NCBI RefSeq assembly: GCF_963422355.1
Contig: NC_085099.1
Coordinates: 2,539,342 to 2,603,341 of the forward strand
Length of the DNA: 64,000 nt
Direction: 5' to 3'
Source: Corticium candelabrum
Taxonomy: Eukaryota; Porifera; Homoscleromorpha; Homosclerophorida; Plakinidae
Positions 48,408-60,396 of this stretch are shown in pieces (position 1 is the stretch's first letter; each line of letters starts with the position of its first letter). Under the pieces are notes generated by a model that did no database searches, had not been told where the DNA came from, and worked only from the letters and a program-made list of their open reading frames with translations. The position numbers were made by a program, and so were the translations under genes.

Positions 48408-51400
48408 GACTGTCTGTCTGACTGTCTGTCTGTCTGTCTGACTGTCTGTCTGTCTGACTGTCTGACTGTCTGTCTGACTGTCTGTCTGTCTGTCTGTCTG
48501 TCTGACTGTCTGTCTGTCTGACTGTCTGTCTGACTGTCTGTCTGACTGTCTGTCTGACTGTCTGTCTGACTGTCAGAATCATTTATTTCTGTCTGACTGT
48601 CTGTCTGTCTGACTGTCTGTCTAACTGTCTCACAAAACATTCTTACTCCGCCTACTTTCAACACGCCCGCTACCAGACGAGCCGAGACTTGCCTCAAAAG
48701 GAAACGGCAGACACGCGAAATTGCGATCGACAATGTCGTGATGACTTCAGTATTCATATGAAGCCAAATACAAACGAAGAAGAAGCAGGTCGCACTCGAT
48801 TTCGGCTCATCGAGACGTCTGGGAGACGCGTGAAAATTATCATGGCCATCGTCACGGCGTTCGCGTCCGTCTCGTACAGCTGTAAGAGTTGGAGAGTGCC
48901 GATCGAGGCGCAATAAATGCGAAACCAAATAGTCCACGCGACCAAATAGTCCCTGCAGGTGGCCAAAACCAAATAAGCCAGTTAAACGGTTTCGGGAATC
49001 AAATAGGAGCGAGATAATTGCCCGCGACCAAATAGTCCCTGTACACACGTCTGTCTCTCCTTGTCTATACTATAGGCGACGACGACAAAAAATCCAACAC
49101 TACAGGATTGACGGGTCGAACACTTCCGTTTGCAAGGGTAGTGCAACCGTGTAACCTCAGCTCCCTTGACGACGCGGATGTCCAAGACGTGATCATCGTG
49201 GGCGGAGGTCCTGCGGGAACGTTTGTCGGCTATCGTCTCAAAACAGAAAACACATCACCACAATACAAAGTTCTACTACTGGAAGCGACCAATCGCATTG
49301 GAGGACGACTGTATTCTGTAGATTTGCCGGGCATCGACTTCAACGTTGCGGAACTGGGAGGAATGCGATACATTCCGAGCTCTCAACCTTACGTTGAGGA
49401 AGTCATAAAGGAAATGAATATTCCCCACAAGCCGTTTCTAATGGATGAAGAAAACGATGCCAGACCATATTTATTTCGCGATATATTTGTTCAGCAGAAA
49501 GATTTGAAGACAGCAGGCAAAGCTGCTTACAGACTGAACAAGGAAGAAGAAGATCTAACTCCTAGCGAAGTTGAAAGGTAATTGCACGTGACAAAATTGT
49601 TATTTTATGTTTATTTAGTTGAGACAAACATTTTCCAGTTTGATGTGGGAGGCTATTGTACCACCAGATCAAAGACATCTGGATCCAGATGAAAGGATGA
49701 CAGTCGATGGATTTTCTCTTCTCCATTACGGGTAATCTAATTGTTTACTTTAATTCTAGAATGCAAGCATTGAAATGTTTCCTATAGAACGGTGAATACT
49801 TACAACTTAGCCAATGTCAGTGATGACGCACACAATTATGCCATAGACGGAAATGGATATTCGATTGCCTATAGTAACTACAACGCTGCTACCTCTGTCG
49901 GAGAGGGCAATGCAACTTCTGGTGGTGCCAACTATTATAGAGCACCGACTGATGGTATGGCAACGATACCAATAAGACTAGCAGAAGAGTTTGAGAAGTC
50001 GGGCGGCAGGTACGGTTCTATACATTTCTAGGCATTCATCAGTGCACGTGTTCAAGTCTTTTATTGTGCGTGCATGCGTGCGTAAAGGCTAGAAATAATA
50101 TAATGAGAAAGGGGAGAAAATGGGAAGTGCATGATATAAATAAATATAATGGTTAATTAAGACAAGAGAAGAGATAGACGAGAAGAGGCGAATGGAAGGA
50201 AGGGAGAAAAGGAAGTGATAAGAAACGAGTGATAAGTCTAGGGAAACGAGAGAAGTTTTCTTTATCTGTCTTATTAGTAATTAATGGAATGACGGATTTA
50301 CGGATTCGCGTAGATTGTTTGCTTTACCAAGTCAAATGTTTGTTACTTGCTGTTGCAATCGTAATCAAACTTTTGCTACCCTTACACAATGCCAAGCAAG
50401 TTAGTACAATTAATGAATAAATAAATAAATTAATTAATTACTTATAAACTATCTCTAGAGTATCTGCGTCTATATAGAATCAAGAAGAATACAACTGTAA
50501 CTGCCATAGACGAGTGTGAGTTTCTAGACGGGCAAAAAGTGTATCTACTGACAACCTACAACTACGAGACACTGGAGACGGTAACTGCTGCATTGTTATT
50601 TCACTGTGACACTGACAACCTATTTTTAATACACATGCGTTGTGAAGAATGTTTTATTATATTCAGGTACAGTACATTGCTCGTAAAGTTGTTTTGGCTA
50701 TGACGAGGTCTCAATTGAAGAGAATACATTGGGATGCATTGTGGACATCTCCAAAGAGGGAATCAGTAGATGCGGTAATAAGTCATCAAGCCACTAAAAT
50801 ATTTTTTGCGTTCGAAGAGCCATGGTGGCGCAAAGAGAGTCTGCAATACTTAAATCTGACTCACGGCCGTTCCATCTCTAGCCTTCCTAGTAGACAGACT
50901 TATTACTTCACTGCACCAAATCCAGCTGTCAGCAACCGCTCGTTCATCATGCTTTACAATGACGGCCGGTTTGCTAGATTTTGGAAAGCTTTGGCTTCTG
51001 ACTCTTTCAACAAGTTTCGCACTTCTAATTCGGCCATATTTCCTATGACTGACACTCTGGTAAAGGAAGTAGTCAAAGAGTTGGCTCTCAACCACAACAC
51101 AACAGAGGACGTCATTGGTCAGCCATACTTTGGATGGATTATGGTGTGGGACAATGATCTGCTACCAAGATACGTTGAAGGATACGGTCCTTACATGCCA
51201 AGTGAGATCCATGTTTAAATGCATGTAAACAGACTATATTAAGAATTTTAATTGTACAGCTAGTCTAGAGCCTGTTTCTGTTTTGTCGTGACTGTAAGTT
51301 TTAAGTATACTAACCTTCTAAAAGTGCTTGGCCAAATTGGAAAACGACAACAAACGATGCAAGTGGGTTGGAGTAATATTGCTAATTAATTTATACCCGA

Positions 51401-51768
51401 TAGTTTTAGTCTTATTTTTGCTGGTAGCAGCATGTCAATAATTCTCTCTTGACTTTTTACAATATCTTCAGTACAAAAATGTCTATTGTAGAAAATTGTA
51501 CTTTTTAGGTGAGTCATGGGCTTTGTGGGCTCCCGGATACGACTACACAGAAGAAACGACAAAGATTATTAAATTGGACGAGAATCAGAACATCTTCATA
51601 TGTGGATCGGTTTACTCTCTTCAGCAGGGGTGGGTAGAAGGTGCACTCGAGCATGCTGATACAATGCTCACAACTTATTTCAACATTCCATCTTACTTAT
51701 CGCCGTCCGGGATGCAGGCGATGAAAATGTCATTTTATGCCAAGAGAAGAGTTCCTTTCTATCCGTAA
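47115..51768 (+). CDS. Membrane-anchored FAD amine/L-amino-acid oxidase, copy C
   Basis: Exons 47115-47253, 49076-49577, 49639-49731, 49788-50009, 50478-50580, 50667-51201 and 51509-51768, 617 residues, frame intact. The N-terminus (MELEMKHPDTDSKLRK) differs from A and B, but the hydrophobic anchor IVNIVLAVVIVVLILVICIA follows at the same place. The stalk is acidic-basic (GDDDKKSNTTG). Exon 4 has one extra codon and its own wording (GEGNATSGG). FAD motifs VIIVGGGPAGTF, RIGGRLYS and GWVEGALEHAD are present. Intron 1 is ~1.8 kb because a 1.73-kb inverted-repeat element sits inside it. The splice sites outside the insertion are intact, so expression may persist. Confidence 0.86.
47311..49041. 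mobile_element. 1.73-kb long-TIR element inside intron 1 of copy C, flanked by TA
   Basis: Ends are CAGGGACTATTTGGTCGCG and its complement. The arms are about 410 bp (47311-47725 and 48635-49041) and stay highly similar throughout. TA lies directly outside both ends, the target duplication expected for Tc1/mariner-type insertion. The interior has no recognised transposase, only ~600 bp of unique sequence and a large CTGT/CTGA array, so it is non-autonomous. Confidence 0.86.
48357..48630. repeat. (CTGT)n/(CTGA)n array within the long-TIR element
   Basis: About 275 bp of CTGT with regularly interspersed GACTGT variants. It produces long but meaningless open frames on both strands. Confidence 0.96.
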
Positions 51769-53857
51769 CGCTCGGATGTCTCTGTCATAGACATACAGTC
51801 TCGCTGACTTGACTAGAACAAAGAACTGTAGAAGCTGGCTGTACTTCTAGATTAGCTAAAGAGTTACACCTGCATTTACGAACACAAGGAAAAAATGACG
51901 CGTTTTCGTTCTGTATTAGTACTAAGTTTGTTTGTCGTTCTGTTAGCCAATTAACTAGCAGCTAGTATATCTAAGATTTAGCATTAGCAATAGTTTGTCG
52001 TCTATTAATTAAAGTCATCCTAATGCTTGCATTTACCAGTTACTAAATGTGTGTTCATCTTGCACCTCGAAAGAAGAGTTTAACGGTACAAATAGTAATA
52101 TCTATAAAAAGGTAAGGAATATCAGACTGCCTTGCTTTGACTTAGGCATGCATGTATGTATACGAGTTATTTAGGCGACATCTCTATCGCTATTGATGCA
52201 TACGGCTGTTTCAGTCTCGTGACGTCAACAAAAAATGAAGTTTAGACGGAAATAAGCAAACTCTGTCTACACTGGTCTTTGAAAGTTTCAAATAGAAAAT
52301 TAGTTTTATATAAATTAGCCATATCTGAGTATTTCGATTTTTAATATTATTGTTAGGTAGCTGAAGGCAGCAGTTTTCGTCAATTTCAGGAACAATGGGC
52401 TGGACAGGATGAACCGAATAATTATTGTAACCTTGGTGAGTATCTAGGACATACAACTATGGCACTACATACATCATTTGCAGTACATAAATACAACACT
52501 GTACAACATGCACACACACACACAATTAGATCCATTCTGCAGTCAATTAGCAGTCTGCTCGCGCGTGTTGTTTTCGCGTGCACTTTTCGAAACTGTGTAC
52601 TTGGGCGTAGCCTAGTCTCGCATAGCCAGACCATCTCCGCCTACATCCTTCCGGCGAACATCTTCCGGAAGGATGTAGGCGGAGATGGGCGTAGCCAGCA
52701 ATCTTCAGATGAAGACTTCTCTTCTGATAGGGGCGTGGCCAGCTGTCTTCACCTGCTGGGCCGCGACTGTCGGACTGCAAGTCAATCAGCGACTGAGCCT
52801 ACATTGTAACAAGCGTCAAACACATTTGTAACCAGCTCTCAACCTCAAGCTAAAATTTTTATTTAATTAATGCTCGAAGTATAAATGAATATCCTTATTA
52901 GCGCTATTGATTCCGGTCTTACATTTAATTTTGGTTTTGCGAATCGCTGTTATGAGAGACAAACGTCTATCGGTCAAGTCTCGCTTTATGGACTTTGGAA
53001 GAATAACGACGAAAAAGGGTATGTCTATAGGGAGCGCCATCTGCGTCAAAATTGAACTTAATTAACTCATTCGGCAACATGGCCCATTCGGCAACATGAA
53101 CTTAATTTGCATATTCGGCAACATAAACTCTAATATATATATATATAGGACAGGCACCTTTTGCCGTGAACGGTGAAGAGTTTGTGTGAGGGCCTGGCTA
53201 CGCCCCTGCTCTAGCAAAGAAAAATGCACTATATCACACACACATTGACAATACACATCTAACTATTTTGTCTCGTGACTTTGGTATGGGTTCGCACAAC
53301 ACTGTACCGACTCCACAAGCAAAAAGGGTATAAATGTATGAAATCAAAGGCAGACGATTACTCTGCGCCTGTCTACGGTTACACATAATTTGTCAATTTT
53401 GTGAGTGTCTCAGTGTGTATTGCCTAATTAAGTTAAGTTAAGTACATCAAATGAGAAAGCCTGCCAGTTGGTAAATTCATTTGTGGTGCACATGCCAATA
53501 TCAACGTCGCATGCAGAGGGTGCTTTCACACTGACCTTGGTTAAGTTAATTAACCTAGGCTAGGCTGGCTGAGTAAACACTACCATATGGAATATGTAAT
53601 TACTGGGTAATTGAAGCTAGAAGGCGGAGTGACTTAGTTGTAGGCGGAGCGACCGAGTTCTAAAACTAATTTGCAAGTGGGTTAGCGTTAGCCTAGGTTA
53701 GCCAAAGCCATTAGTTAATTAAGACCAATTTGTTAAATGGCGTCTGGAGCTAAACTAACTTGGAGTTAACCTAGGTTAGAAACGTTGTGTGAAAGAGGTG
53801 CCGCCACTTGTTTTCGGTCAACGACGAGCTTGTGTTGAGAGTGCGCGATTCGTAGAG
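51769..53857. other. Copy C 3' flank, half of an inverted duplication, and copy D 5' flank
   Basis: 51769-52140 is shared with the 3' flank of copy D. 51769 to about 52925 is repeated in reverse at about 58612-60396. A MITE lies at 52613-52696. From about 53280 the sequence matches, in reverse, the 5' flank of copy E (63386-63600). No exon is supported. Confidence 0.65.
52613..52696. mobile_element. MITE of the TAGTCTCG family, right end truncated
   Basis: Left arm TAGTCTCGCATAGCCAGACC followed by ATCTCCGCCTACATCCTTCC. The right arm GGAAGGATGTAGGCGGAGAT pairs with it, but the outermost right part is reduced to GGGCGTAGCC. Confidence 0.78.
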
Positions 53858-55666
53858 ATGGAAAAGCTGCAGGAAGAGCACGAAGGAAACCAGGCGAGAG
53901 ACCTGGATGCAGACAAGAAGCTAAGAGCGTGCACGTGCAAGATTGTCAACGTTGTGCTTGTCGTTGTCATTGTCATTCTCGTCTTGGTTATCTGCATTGC
54001 TATACCGTCAGCAGAAAGTGGTGGGTTGTTGCAAACCGTCTCTAGCTACTTTCGTGCATGCCTGCATGCATGCACACGTGTCTAGATATCTACTTATCTA
54101 GATATATCTACTTTACGTAAACTTTAGACTTTAGTACTGTATACGTAGTGCGCATGCTTTCTTTCTCGTTGTAGACGACGATGACAAGTCTAGCACTACA
54201 GGATCTACTGACAGTAACGGCCAGACGCCGCTTCCTCTGGACAGGGTGATGCAACCTTGCAACATCAGTTCTCTCCGCAGAAGGAATGTCCAAGACGTCA
54301 TCATCGTGGGCGGAGGTCCTGCGGGAACGTTCGTCGGTTATCGTCTCAAAACAGAAACCCCACAATACAAAGTTCTACTACTGGAAGCGACCAACCGCAT
54401 CGGAGGACGACTGTATTCGGTAAATTTGCCGGGCATTGACTTTAACGTTGCGGAACTGGGAGGAATGCGTTTCATTCCGGACTCTCAGCCTTACGTTACA
54501 AAAGTCATCGAGGAAATGAATATTCCCCACAAGCAATTTTTAATGGATGAAGAAAACGATGCCAGACCATATTTATTTCGCGATATATTTGTTCAGCAGA
54601 AAGATTTAAAGACAGCAGGAAAGCTGCTTACAAACTGAACAAGAAAGAAGAAGATCTAACTCCTAGCCAAGTTTCAGAGTAAGATATATAAAGACGTGGC
54701 AAAATCGTTAGTGTCTAGATACTTTAGTAAGTTGAGACAAACGTTTTCAGTTTGGTGTTTGAGGCTAACGTACCACCAGATCAGAGACATTTGAGTCCAG
54801 ATGAGATGATGACAGTCGATGGATTTCCTCTACTCTATTACGGGTAATCTAGTTATTTATTACAATATAATACTGCCTAACTAAGCATGGGTGGATGCAA
54901 CTGCTAAATGTTTATCTTCAGCGCAGTGAATACTTACAACTTAGCCAATGCCAGTGATGACGCACACAATTATGTCATAGCCGGAAATGGATATTCGAGT
55001 ATTTATACCAATTTCAACGCTGCCATCTCCATTGGAGATACCAATGATACTTCTCGTGGTAAAGCTTACAGAGCACCGGATGATGGTATGCAGACAATAC
55101 CTATAAAAATGGCAGAACATTTTGAAAAATTGGGCGGCAGGTACGGTTCTATATACATTTCTGTCATCTATCAGTGTAGTAGTCATTTTTTACAATTACA
55201 TTTTCTATAGTCTAACAAGTTTGTGCATGTGTATATGCGTGCGGCGCATGCATGGGTGCGTGATTGCGTGCACAAGCAGACTAAGTCTAGAAGATAAATT
55301 TTAGAAATGTAAAGGCAAGAGCTAGAGAAGAAAGAAGGGAAGACCGAGAGAGAGAGAATTGGAACACATATGCATGCACCGTCCGAAGTCAGAAGAGACA
55401 TGATTGACCGAGTTTGGATAGATTGATTTCAACTAACTTGCTGTTGCAATCTTAATTAATTAGTTTAAACTTTACCTACCTTAATTAATGCGCTAAACCT
55501 ATCTCTATACGTTTAGAATCAAGAAGAATACAACTGTAACTGCAATAGACGAGTGTGAGTTTCTAGACGGGCAAAAAGTATACCATTTGACAACTTACAA
55601 CTACGAGACGCTGGACACGGTAACTCCTGCATTGTTTTTCTCAACTGACAAATGACATCGATATCT

Positions 55667-55667
<1 letters not shown>

Positions 55668-55713
<46 letters not shown>
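55668..55713. repeat. (AAT)n microsatellite
   Basis: About 15 AAT units at the start of the retrotransposon insertion in intron 5 of copy D. It could mark the 5' junction of that insertion. Confidence 0.93.
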
Positions 55714-55714
<1 letters not shown>

Positions 55715-56665
55715 TTCCAAGATGATACGGGAGTGTGACTCCGGAAAATCTTCACACTCGATCAAGCGCATGGCTTGTCACTTTACTGCACAGCTGCGGA
55801 GAAGTCTTGCTTCGGACGACAAGTCGCAGAGCTTACACAGGAATGCATCCATCTCGGTTGAAGGTGGCTTCGAGCAAGCGCCTGAAACAGATGCGAGACA
55901 TTACCGTACGTGTTGCAGCTCTCTTCGTGTGCGGTCCTGGAGCGGGAAGCCTAGGCACGGGCAGTATCGCCGTCTCACTGAGCAATCGTCTGTGGACATG
56001 AAAGAGACCTACGAATGGCTAAAGGCAGCGAATCTTTCTGTTGCAACCGAGAGACTGGTTGTTGCCGCTCAAGACCGAGCTCTTCGGACTCGATACTATG
56101 AGCGCAAGATTCTACATCGTGATGTCAGTCCTACTTGCTGCATGTGCAGTGTAGGCCTGGAAACAGTCGACCACATTGTGGCAGGCTGTATAGTGCTTTG
56201 GCACTGCTGGACTAAACTGATCGACACGATCAGGTGGCCTCCATCATTCACTGGGATGTCGCCATTTTGGGGTTCCAGTGGAGAGCAGATGGTACCGGCA
56301 TCATCCCGATAGGCTTGTGGAGACGGATGACATTACTATGATGTGGGATACCACCATCCCCACTGACGGGAAGATCAAACTCAATCGTCCAGACGTCTGT
56401 CTCAGAAATAAGAAGACAAACATTTGTCTTCTTATTGATATCAGCCGTCCTGCTGATGGCAACATTGGCAAGAAGCATGCTGAGAAGTTGGCGAAGTACA
56501 GCGACTTGCGAGTGGAGATAAGCCGCATGTGGCATTGTCGAACACTGGTGGTTCCGGTGGTCTTGGGAGTTTTGGGCACAGTGCCTGGACATTATTCCAG
56601 GTCATCACAACCTGCAACACTTACAGAAAACAGTGCTTCTGGAATCTGCTCGGATCCTTCGTAAA
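55715..56665 (+). mobile_element. 3' end of a non-LTR retrotransposon ORF, 5'-truncated
   Basis: One frame (55722-56312) encodes a region with WLKAANLSVATERLVVAAQD, ALRTRYYERKIL and a CxxC...H...C knuckle (CCMCSVGLETVDHIVAGC), the pattern found C-terminal to the reverse transcriptase in many non-LTR elements. Near 56290 the frame shifts and continues with ITMMWDTTIPTDGKIKLNRPD, ICLLIDISRPAD and KYSDLRVEISRMW, the usual next segment. The reverse transcriptase itself is absent, typical of 5' truncation. Confidence 0.78.
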
Positions 56666-58850
56666 GTCGTGTCTTCTTTCTAGACAGCCGTGATTGTCTA
56701 AATACTTCTGAAGCAGGGTTTGCTTCCGGTACTTGTAATAGACTTTACAAACCAGACTGATCTGGTACATACATTAACAAGTAAAATTAGATAGTCATAG
56801 AAGAATAAACGTAGAAGAATAAACAGACATAGATTAAGGTCTACTCCATGCAGCTCTTGAAGTCCATGTAGGACAACACCATGATGTCCTCGTCTCATTG
56901 TCCACTGATCGCCACAGATTACCTTGAATATTCAAAATGAACCCGCTTACTAATTCATTATTAGAATGAACTGCTCTCCCTAGGAAAGAGAGCTGGCTAA
57001 CATGCAATAGATCTGAAGCTTCCCGGATAGGTTCTCCAAGAGTTTCATGCACGCAAGGATGTCCTAATCTTAGATACACCTGCACTTTGATTACGTTAAT
57101 TAAGCCTAGATTCTGTTATGTTCAGGTACAGTATATTGCTCGTAAAGTTGTTTTAGCTGTAACGAGATCTCAATTGAAGAGAATACATTGGGATGCATTG
57201 TGGACATCTCCAAAGAGGGAATTAGTTGATGCGGTAATTAGTCATCAAGCTGTTAAAATATTTTTTGCGTTTGAAGAGCCATGGTGGCGCAATGAGAGTC
57301 TGCAATACTTAAATCTGACGCAAGGTCGTTCCATCTCTAGCCTTCCTAGTAGACAGACTTATTACTTCACTGCACCAAATCCAGCTGTCGACAACCGCTC
57401 GTTCATCATGCTTTACAATGACGGCCAGTTTGCTAGATTTTGGGAAGCTTTGGCTTCTGACTCTTTCAACAAGTTTCCCACTTCTAATTCGGCCATATTT
57501 CCTATGACTGACACTCTGGTAAAGGAAGTAGTCAAAGAGTTGGCTCTCAACCACAACACAACAGAGGACGTCATTGGTCAGCCATACTTTGGATGGATTA
57601 TGGTGTGGGACAATGATCTGCTACCAAGATACGTTGAAGGATACGGTCCTTACATGCCAAGTGAGATACAAACATATACATGCACTTATACACGTACATG
57701 CATGTATTATATAAATAACTATCAGGTTGTCCGTTTTGATTCTGATCACAATTATAATTATTGTAGTAGCTACAAATGCTTGCTTGGACAACCATGCATG
57801 CAAATTAATTAAGCGACACCAAGTGTTGTGTCTTTCTTCTTCTTCTTAATAAATTGGGTAGCAGCGTGACCATCTTTTCTCGACTTTTTCTTCATGATAT
57901 CATCATCTTGTCTTTACAGCATAGAAATATTTGTAGCTATAGATATATTATACCCATGCATGTACATGCACTTGCGGACGAAACTTATAATCATTAATAA
58001 TTTGAAAAATTGCAATTTTTAGGTGAGTCGTGGACTTTGTGGGCTCCCAGATACGACTACACAGAAGAAACGACAAAGATTATTAAATTGGACGAGAACC
58101 AGGACATCTTCATATGTGGATCGGTTTACTCTCTTCAGCAAGGGTGGGTAGAAGGTGCACTCGAGCATGCTGATACAATGCTCACAACTTATTTCAACAT
58201 TCCGTCTTACCTAACGCCGTCCGGGATGCAGGCGATGAAAATGTCATTTTATGCCAAGAGAAAAGTTCCTTTCTATCCGTAACGCTCGGATGTCTCTGTC
58301 ATAGACATACAGTCTCGCTGACTTGATTAGGACAAAGAACTGTAAGCTGGATGTACTTTTAGATTTACGAGCACAAGGAAAAACGACACGTTTTCGTTGT
58401 GCTAGTATTAAGTTTGTTTGCCGTTCCGTTAGCAGCAGTTATATTAGCAATAGTTTGTCGTCCTATTAATTAAAGTCGTCCTAATGCTTGCATTTACCAG
58501 TTACTAAATGTGTGTTCATCTTGCACCTCGAAAGAAGAGTCTAGCGTCACAAATAGTAATATCTATAAAAGGTAAGGAATATCAGACTGCCTTGCTTTGA
58601 CTTAAATGTAAGACCGGAATCAATAGCGCTAATAAGCATATTCATTTATACTTCGAGCATTAATTAAATAAAATTTTTAGCTTGAGGTTGAGAGCTGGTT
58701 ACAAATGTGTTTGACGCTTGTTACAATATAGGCTCAGTCGCTGATTGACTTGCAATCTGGCAGTCGCGGCCAGCAGGTGAAGACAACTGGCCACGCCCCT
58801 GTCAGAAGAGAAGTCTTCACGGGCAACATGTGAAGATAGCTGGCTACGCC

Positions 58851-58929
58851 TAGTCTCGCGAAGCCAGACCATCTTCGTCTACATCCTTTCTAAAGATGTA
58901 GGCGGAGATGGTCTGGCTACGCGAGACTA
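58851..58929. mobile_element. Complete MITE of the TAGTCTCG family
   Basis: TAGTCTCGCGAAGCCAGACC at the left end and GGTCTGGCTACGCGAGACTA at the right end. The arms pair through ATCTTCGTCTACATCC/GGCGGAGAT with a short loop around TTTCTAAA. It is the inverted-duplicate partner of the element at 52613. Confidence 0.85.
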
Positions 58930-59648
58930 GGCTACGCCCAGGTACGCAGTTTCGAAAAGTGCACGCGAAAACAACACGCGCGAGCAGACTGCTAATTGAC
59001 TGCAGAATGGATCTAATTGTGTGTGCGCGCGCGCATGTTGTACAGTGTTGTATTTACGTACTGCAAATGATGTATGTAGTGCAATAGTTGTATGTCCTAG
59101 ATACTCACCTAGGTTACAATAATTATTCGGTTCATCCTGTCCAGCTCATTTGTTCCTGAAATTGACGAAAACTGCTGCCTTCAGCTACCTAAAAATAATA
59201 TTAAAAATCGAAATACTCAGATATGGCTAATTTATATAAAACTAATTTTCTATTTGAAACTTTCAAAGACCAATGTAGACAGAGTTTGCTTATTTCCGTC
59301 TAAACTTCATTTTTGTTGACGTCACGAGACTGAAACGGCCATATGCATCAATAGGGATAGTGACGTCGTCTAAATAATTCGTATACATACATACATACAT
59401 CCATACATACATGCATGACTAGGTCAAAGCAAGACAGTTTGATATTCCTTACCTTTTTATAGATATTACTATTTGTACCGCTAGACTCTTCTTTCGAGGT
59501 GCAAGATGAACACACATTTAGCAACTGGTAAATGCAAGCATTAGGATGACTTCAATTAGTAGACGACAAACTATTGCTAATGATAATCTTAGATATAGCT
59601 GCTAGTTAATTGGCTAACAAAACGACAAACAAACTTAGTACTAATAGG

Positions 59649-60164
59649 ATCCATGGCCCGTCCTTCGTACGGGCAAGATACTGTAGTGTAAAGATAGGTC
59701 TGTGGACACGTCACGTGCAATCTTTGTTGCGAGGTCCCGGATATGCTGAATGAATTCGAATCTTGCTCTTCGCGCTTGTTTCGATAGAAATCGACACACT
59801 CCCCGTGTAGCGCTTGCTTCAGAAAACGTGTAGGTTGGATTCGGTGCAAATGCGATCAGAATTTGGAGAGAAACGCAAGCGATAGAAGAGTAGGTTTCGT
59901 CGGCAAGAGATATTCGATTGCTCGAAGCTTTGCGAAGGACGACGATGCATAGGGTCTACACGGGACTGGTGCGGGCGTGTGTTCGAATGAACTGCAATGT
60001 GTAGCGTTTGCGTCGTCGAGAAATTTTACGCGTGGGTCGATCCCTCGAGAGGAGACCCGGTGCATTATTTTTTTTATTTTTTACGCAAACCTTTCTCTGT
60101 GCGTGCCGAGTGTGCGTGCCGATTTCGGTTGCGAACGGACAAAAGATGTGGCCGCCAAACGCGA

Positions 60165-60231
<67 letters not shown>

Positions 60232-60250
60232 ATTTGAGCTTTATATATTA
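59649..60250. mobile_element. ~600-bp unclassified insertion in the copy E 3' flank
   Basis: The sequence on both sides is continuous in the duplicated partner near 51920 (TTAGTACTAATA next to an ATACGGAAC-like segment), so this block was gained after the duplication. It contains a T-rich run at 60063-60083 and a (CA)n tract near its right end, and no open frame of note. ATA occurs at both borders and may be the target duplication. It could be a SINE-like element, but no clear tRNA-derived head was found. Confidence 0.65.
60170..60228. repeat. (CA)n microsatellite
   Basis: CA tract near the right border of the unclassified insertion. Confidence 0.96.
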
Positions 60251-60396
60251 GATACGGAACATAAACACGTAATTTTTCCTTGTGCTCGTAAATGCATGTG
60301 TAACTCTTTAGCTAATCTAAAAGTACAGCCAGCTTACAGTTCTTTATCCTAATGAAGTCAGCGAGACTGTATGTCTATGACAGAGACATCCAAGCG

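Larger units (their letters stand above)
53858..58282 (+). pseudogene. FAD amine/L-amino-acid oxidase, copy D, one-base frameshift
   Basis: Exons 53858-54020, 54175-54678, 54751-54843, 54922-55140, 55517-55619, 57126-57660 and 58023-58282. The anchor, DDDDK-containing stalk, GGGPAG and RIGGRL motifs are present. Exon 2 is one base short: near 54620 a GGG run seen in A and B is GG, which shifts the frame and gives a stop at 54636-54638. All later exons remain open and splice sites look sound, so the lesion is recent or is a sequencing error. Intron 5 holds an AAT microsatellite and a non-LTR retrotransposon tail, making it ~1.5 kb. If the shift is real, only about 210 residues with the FAD-binding half-site could be made. 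Confidence 0.82.
58283..60396. other. Copy D 3' flank, inversion junction and copy E 3' flank
   Basis: 58283 to about 58612 matches the copy C 3' flank in the same orientation. From about 58612 the sequence becomes the reverse complement of 52925 back to 51769, interrupted by a ~600-bp insertion at about 59649-60250. No exon is supported. Confidence 0.7.

Noticed and set aside
48182-49048. 288-codon minus-strand frame
   Set aside because: Most of it is the translated CTGT/CTGA array and inverted-repeat arm of the mobile element, with no protein family resemblance.
60030-60075. tRNA-like B box (GGTCGATCCC) as a SINE head
   Set aside because: No matching A box at the right distance and no cloverleaf could be drawn. 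Kept only as a possibility in the insertion entry.
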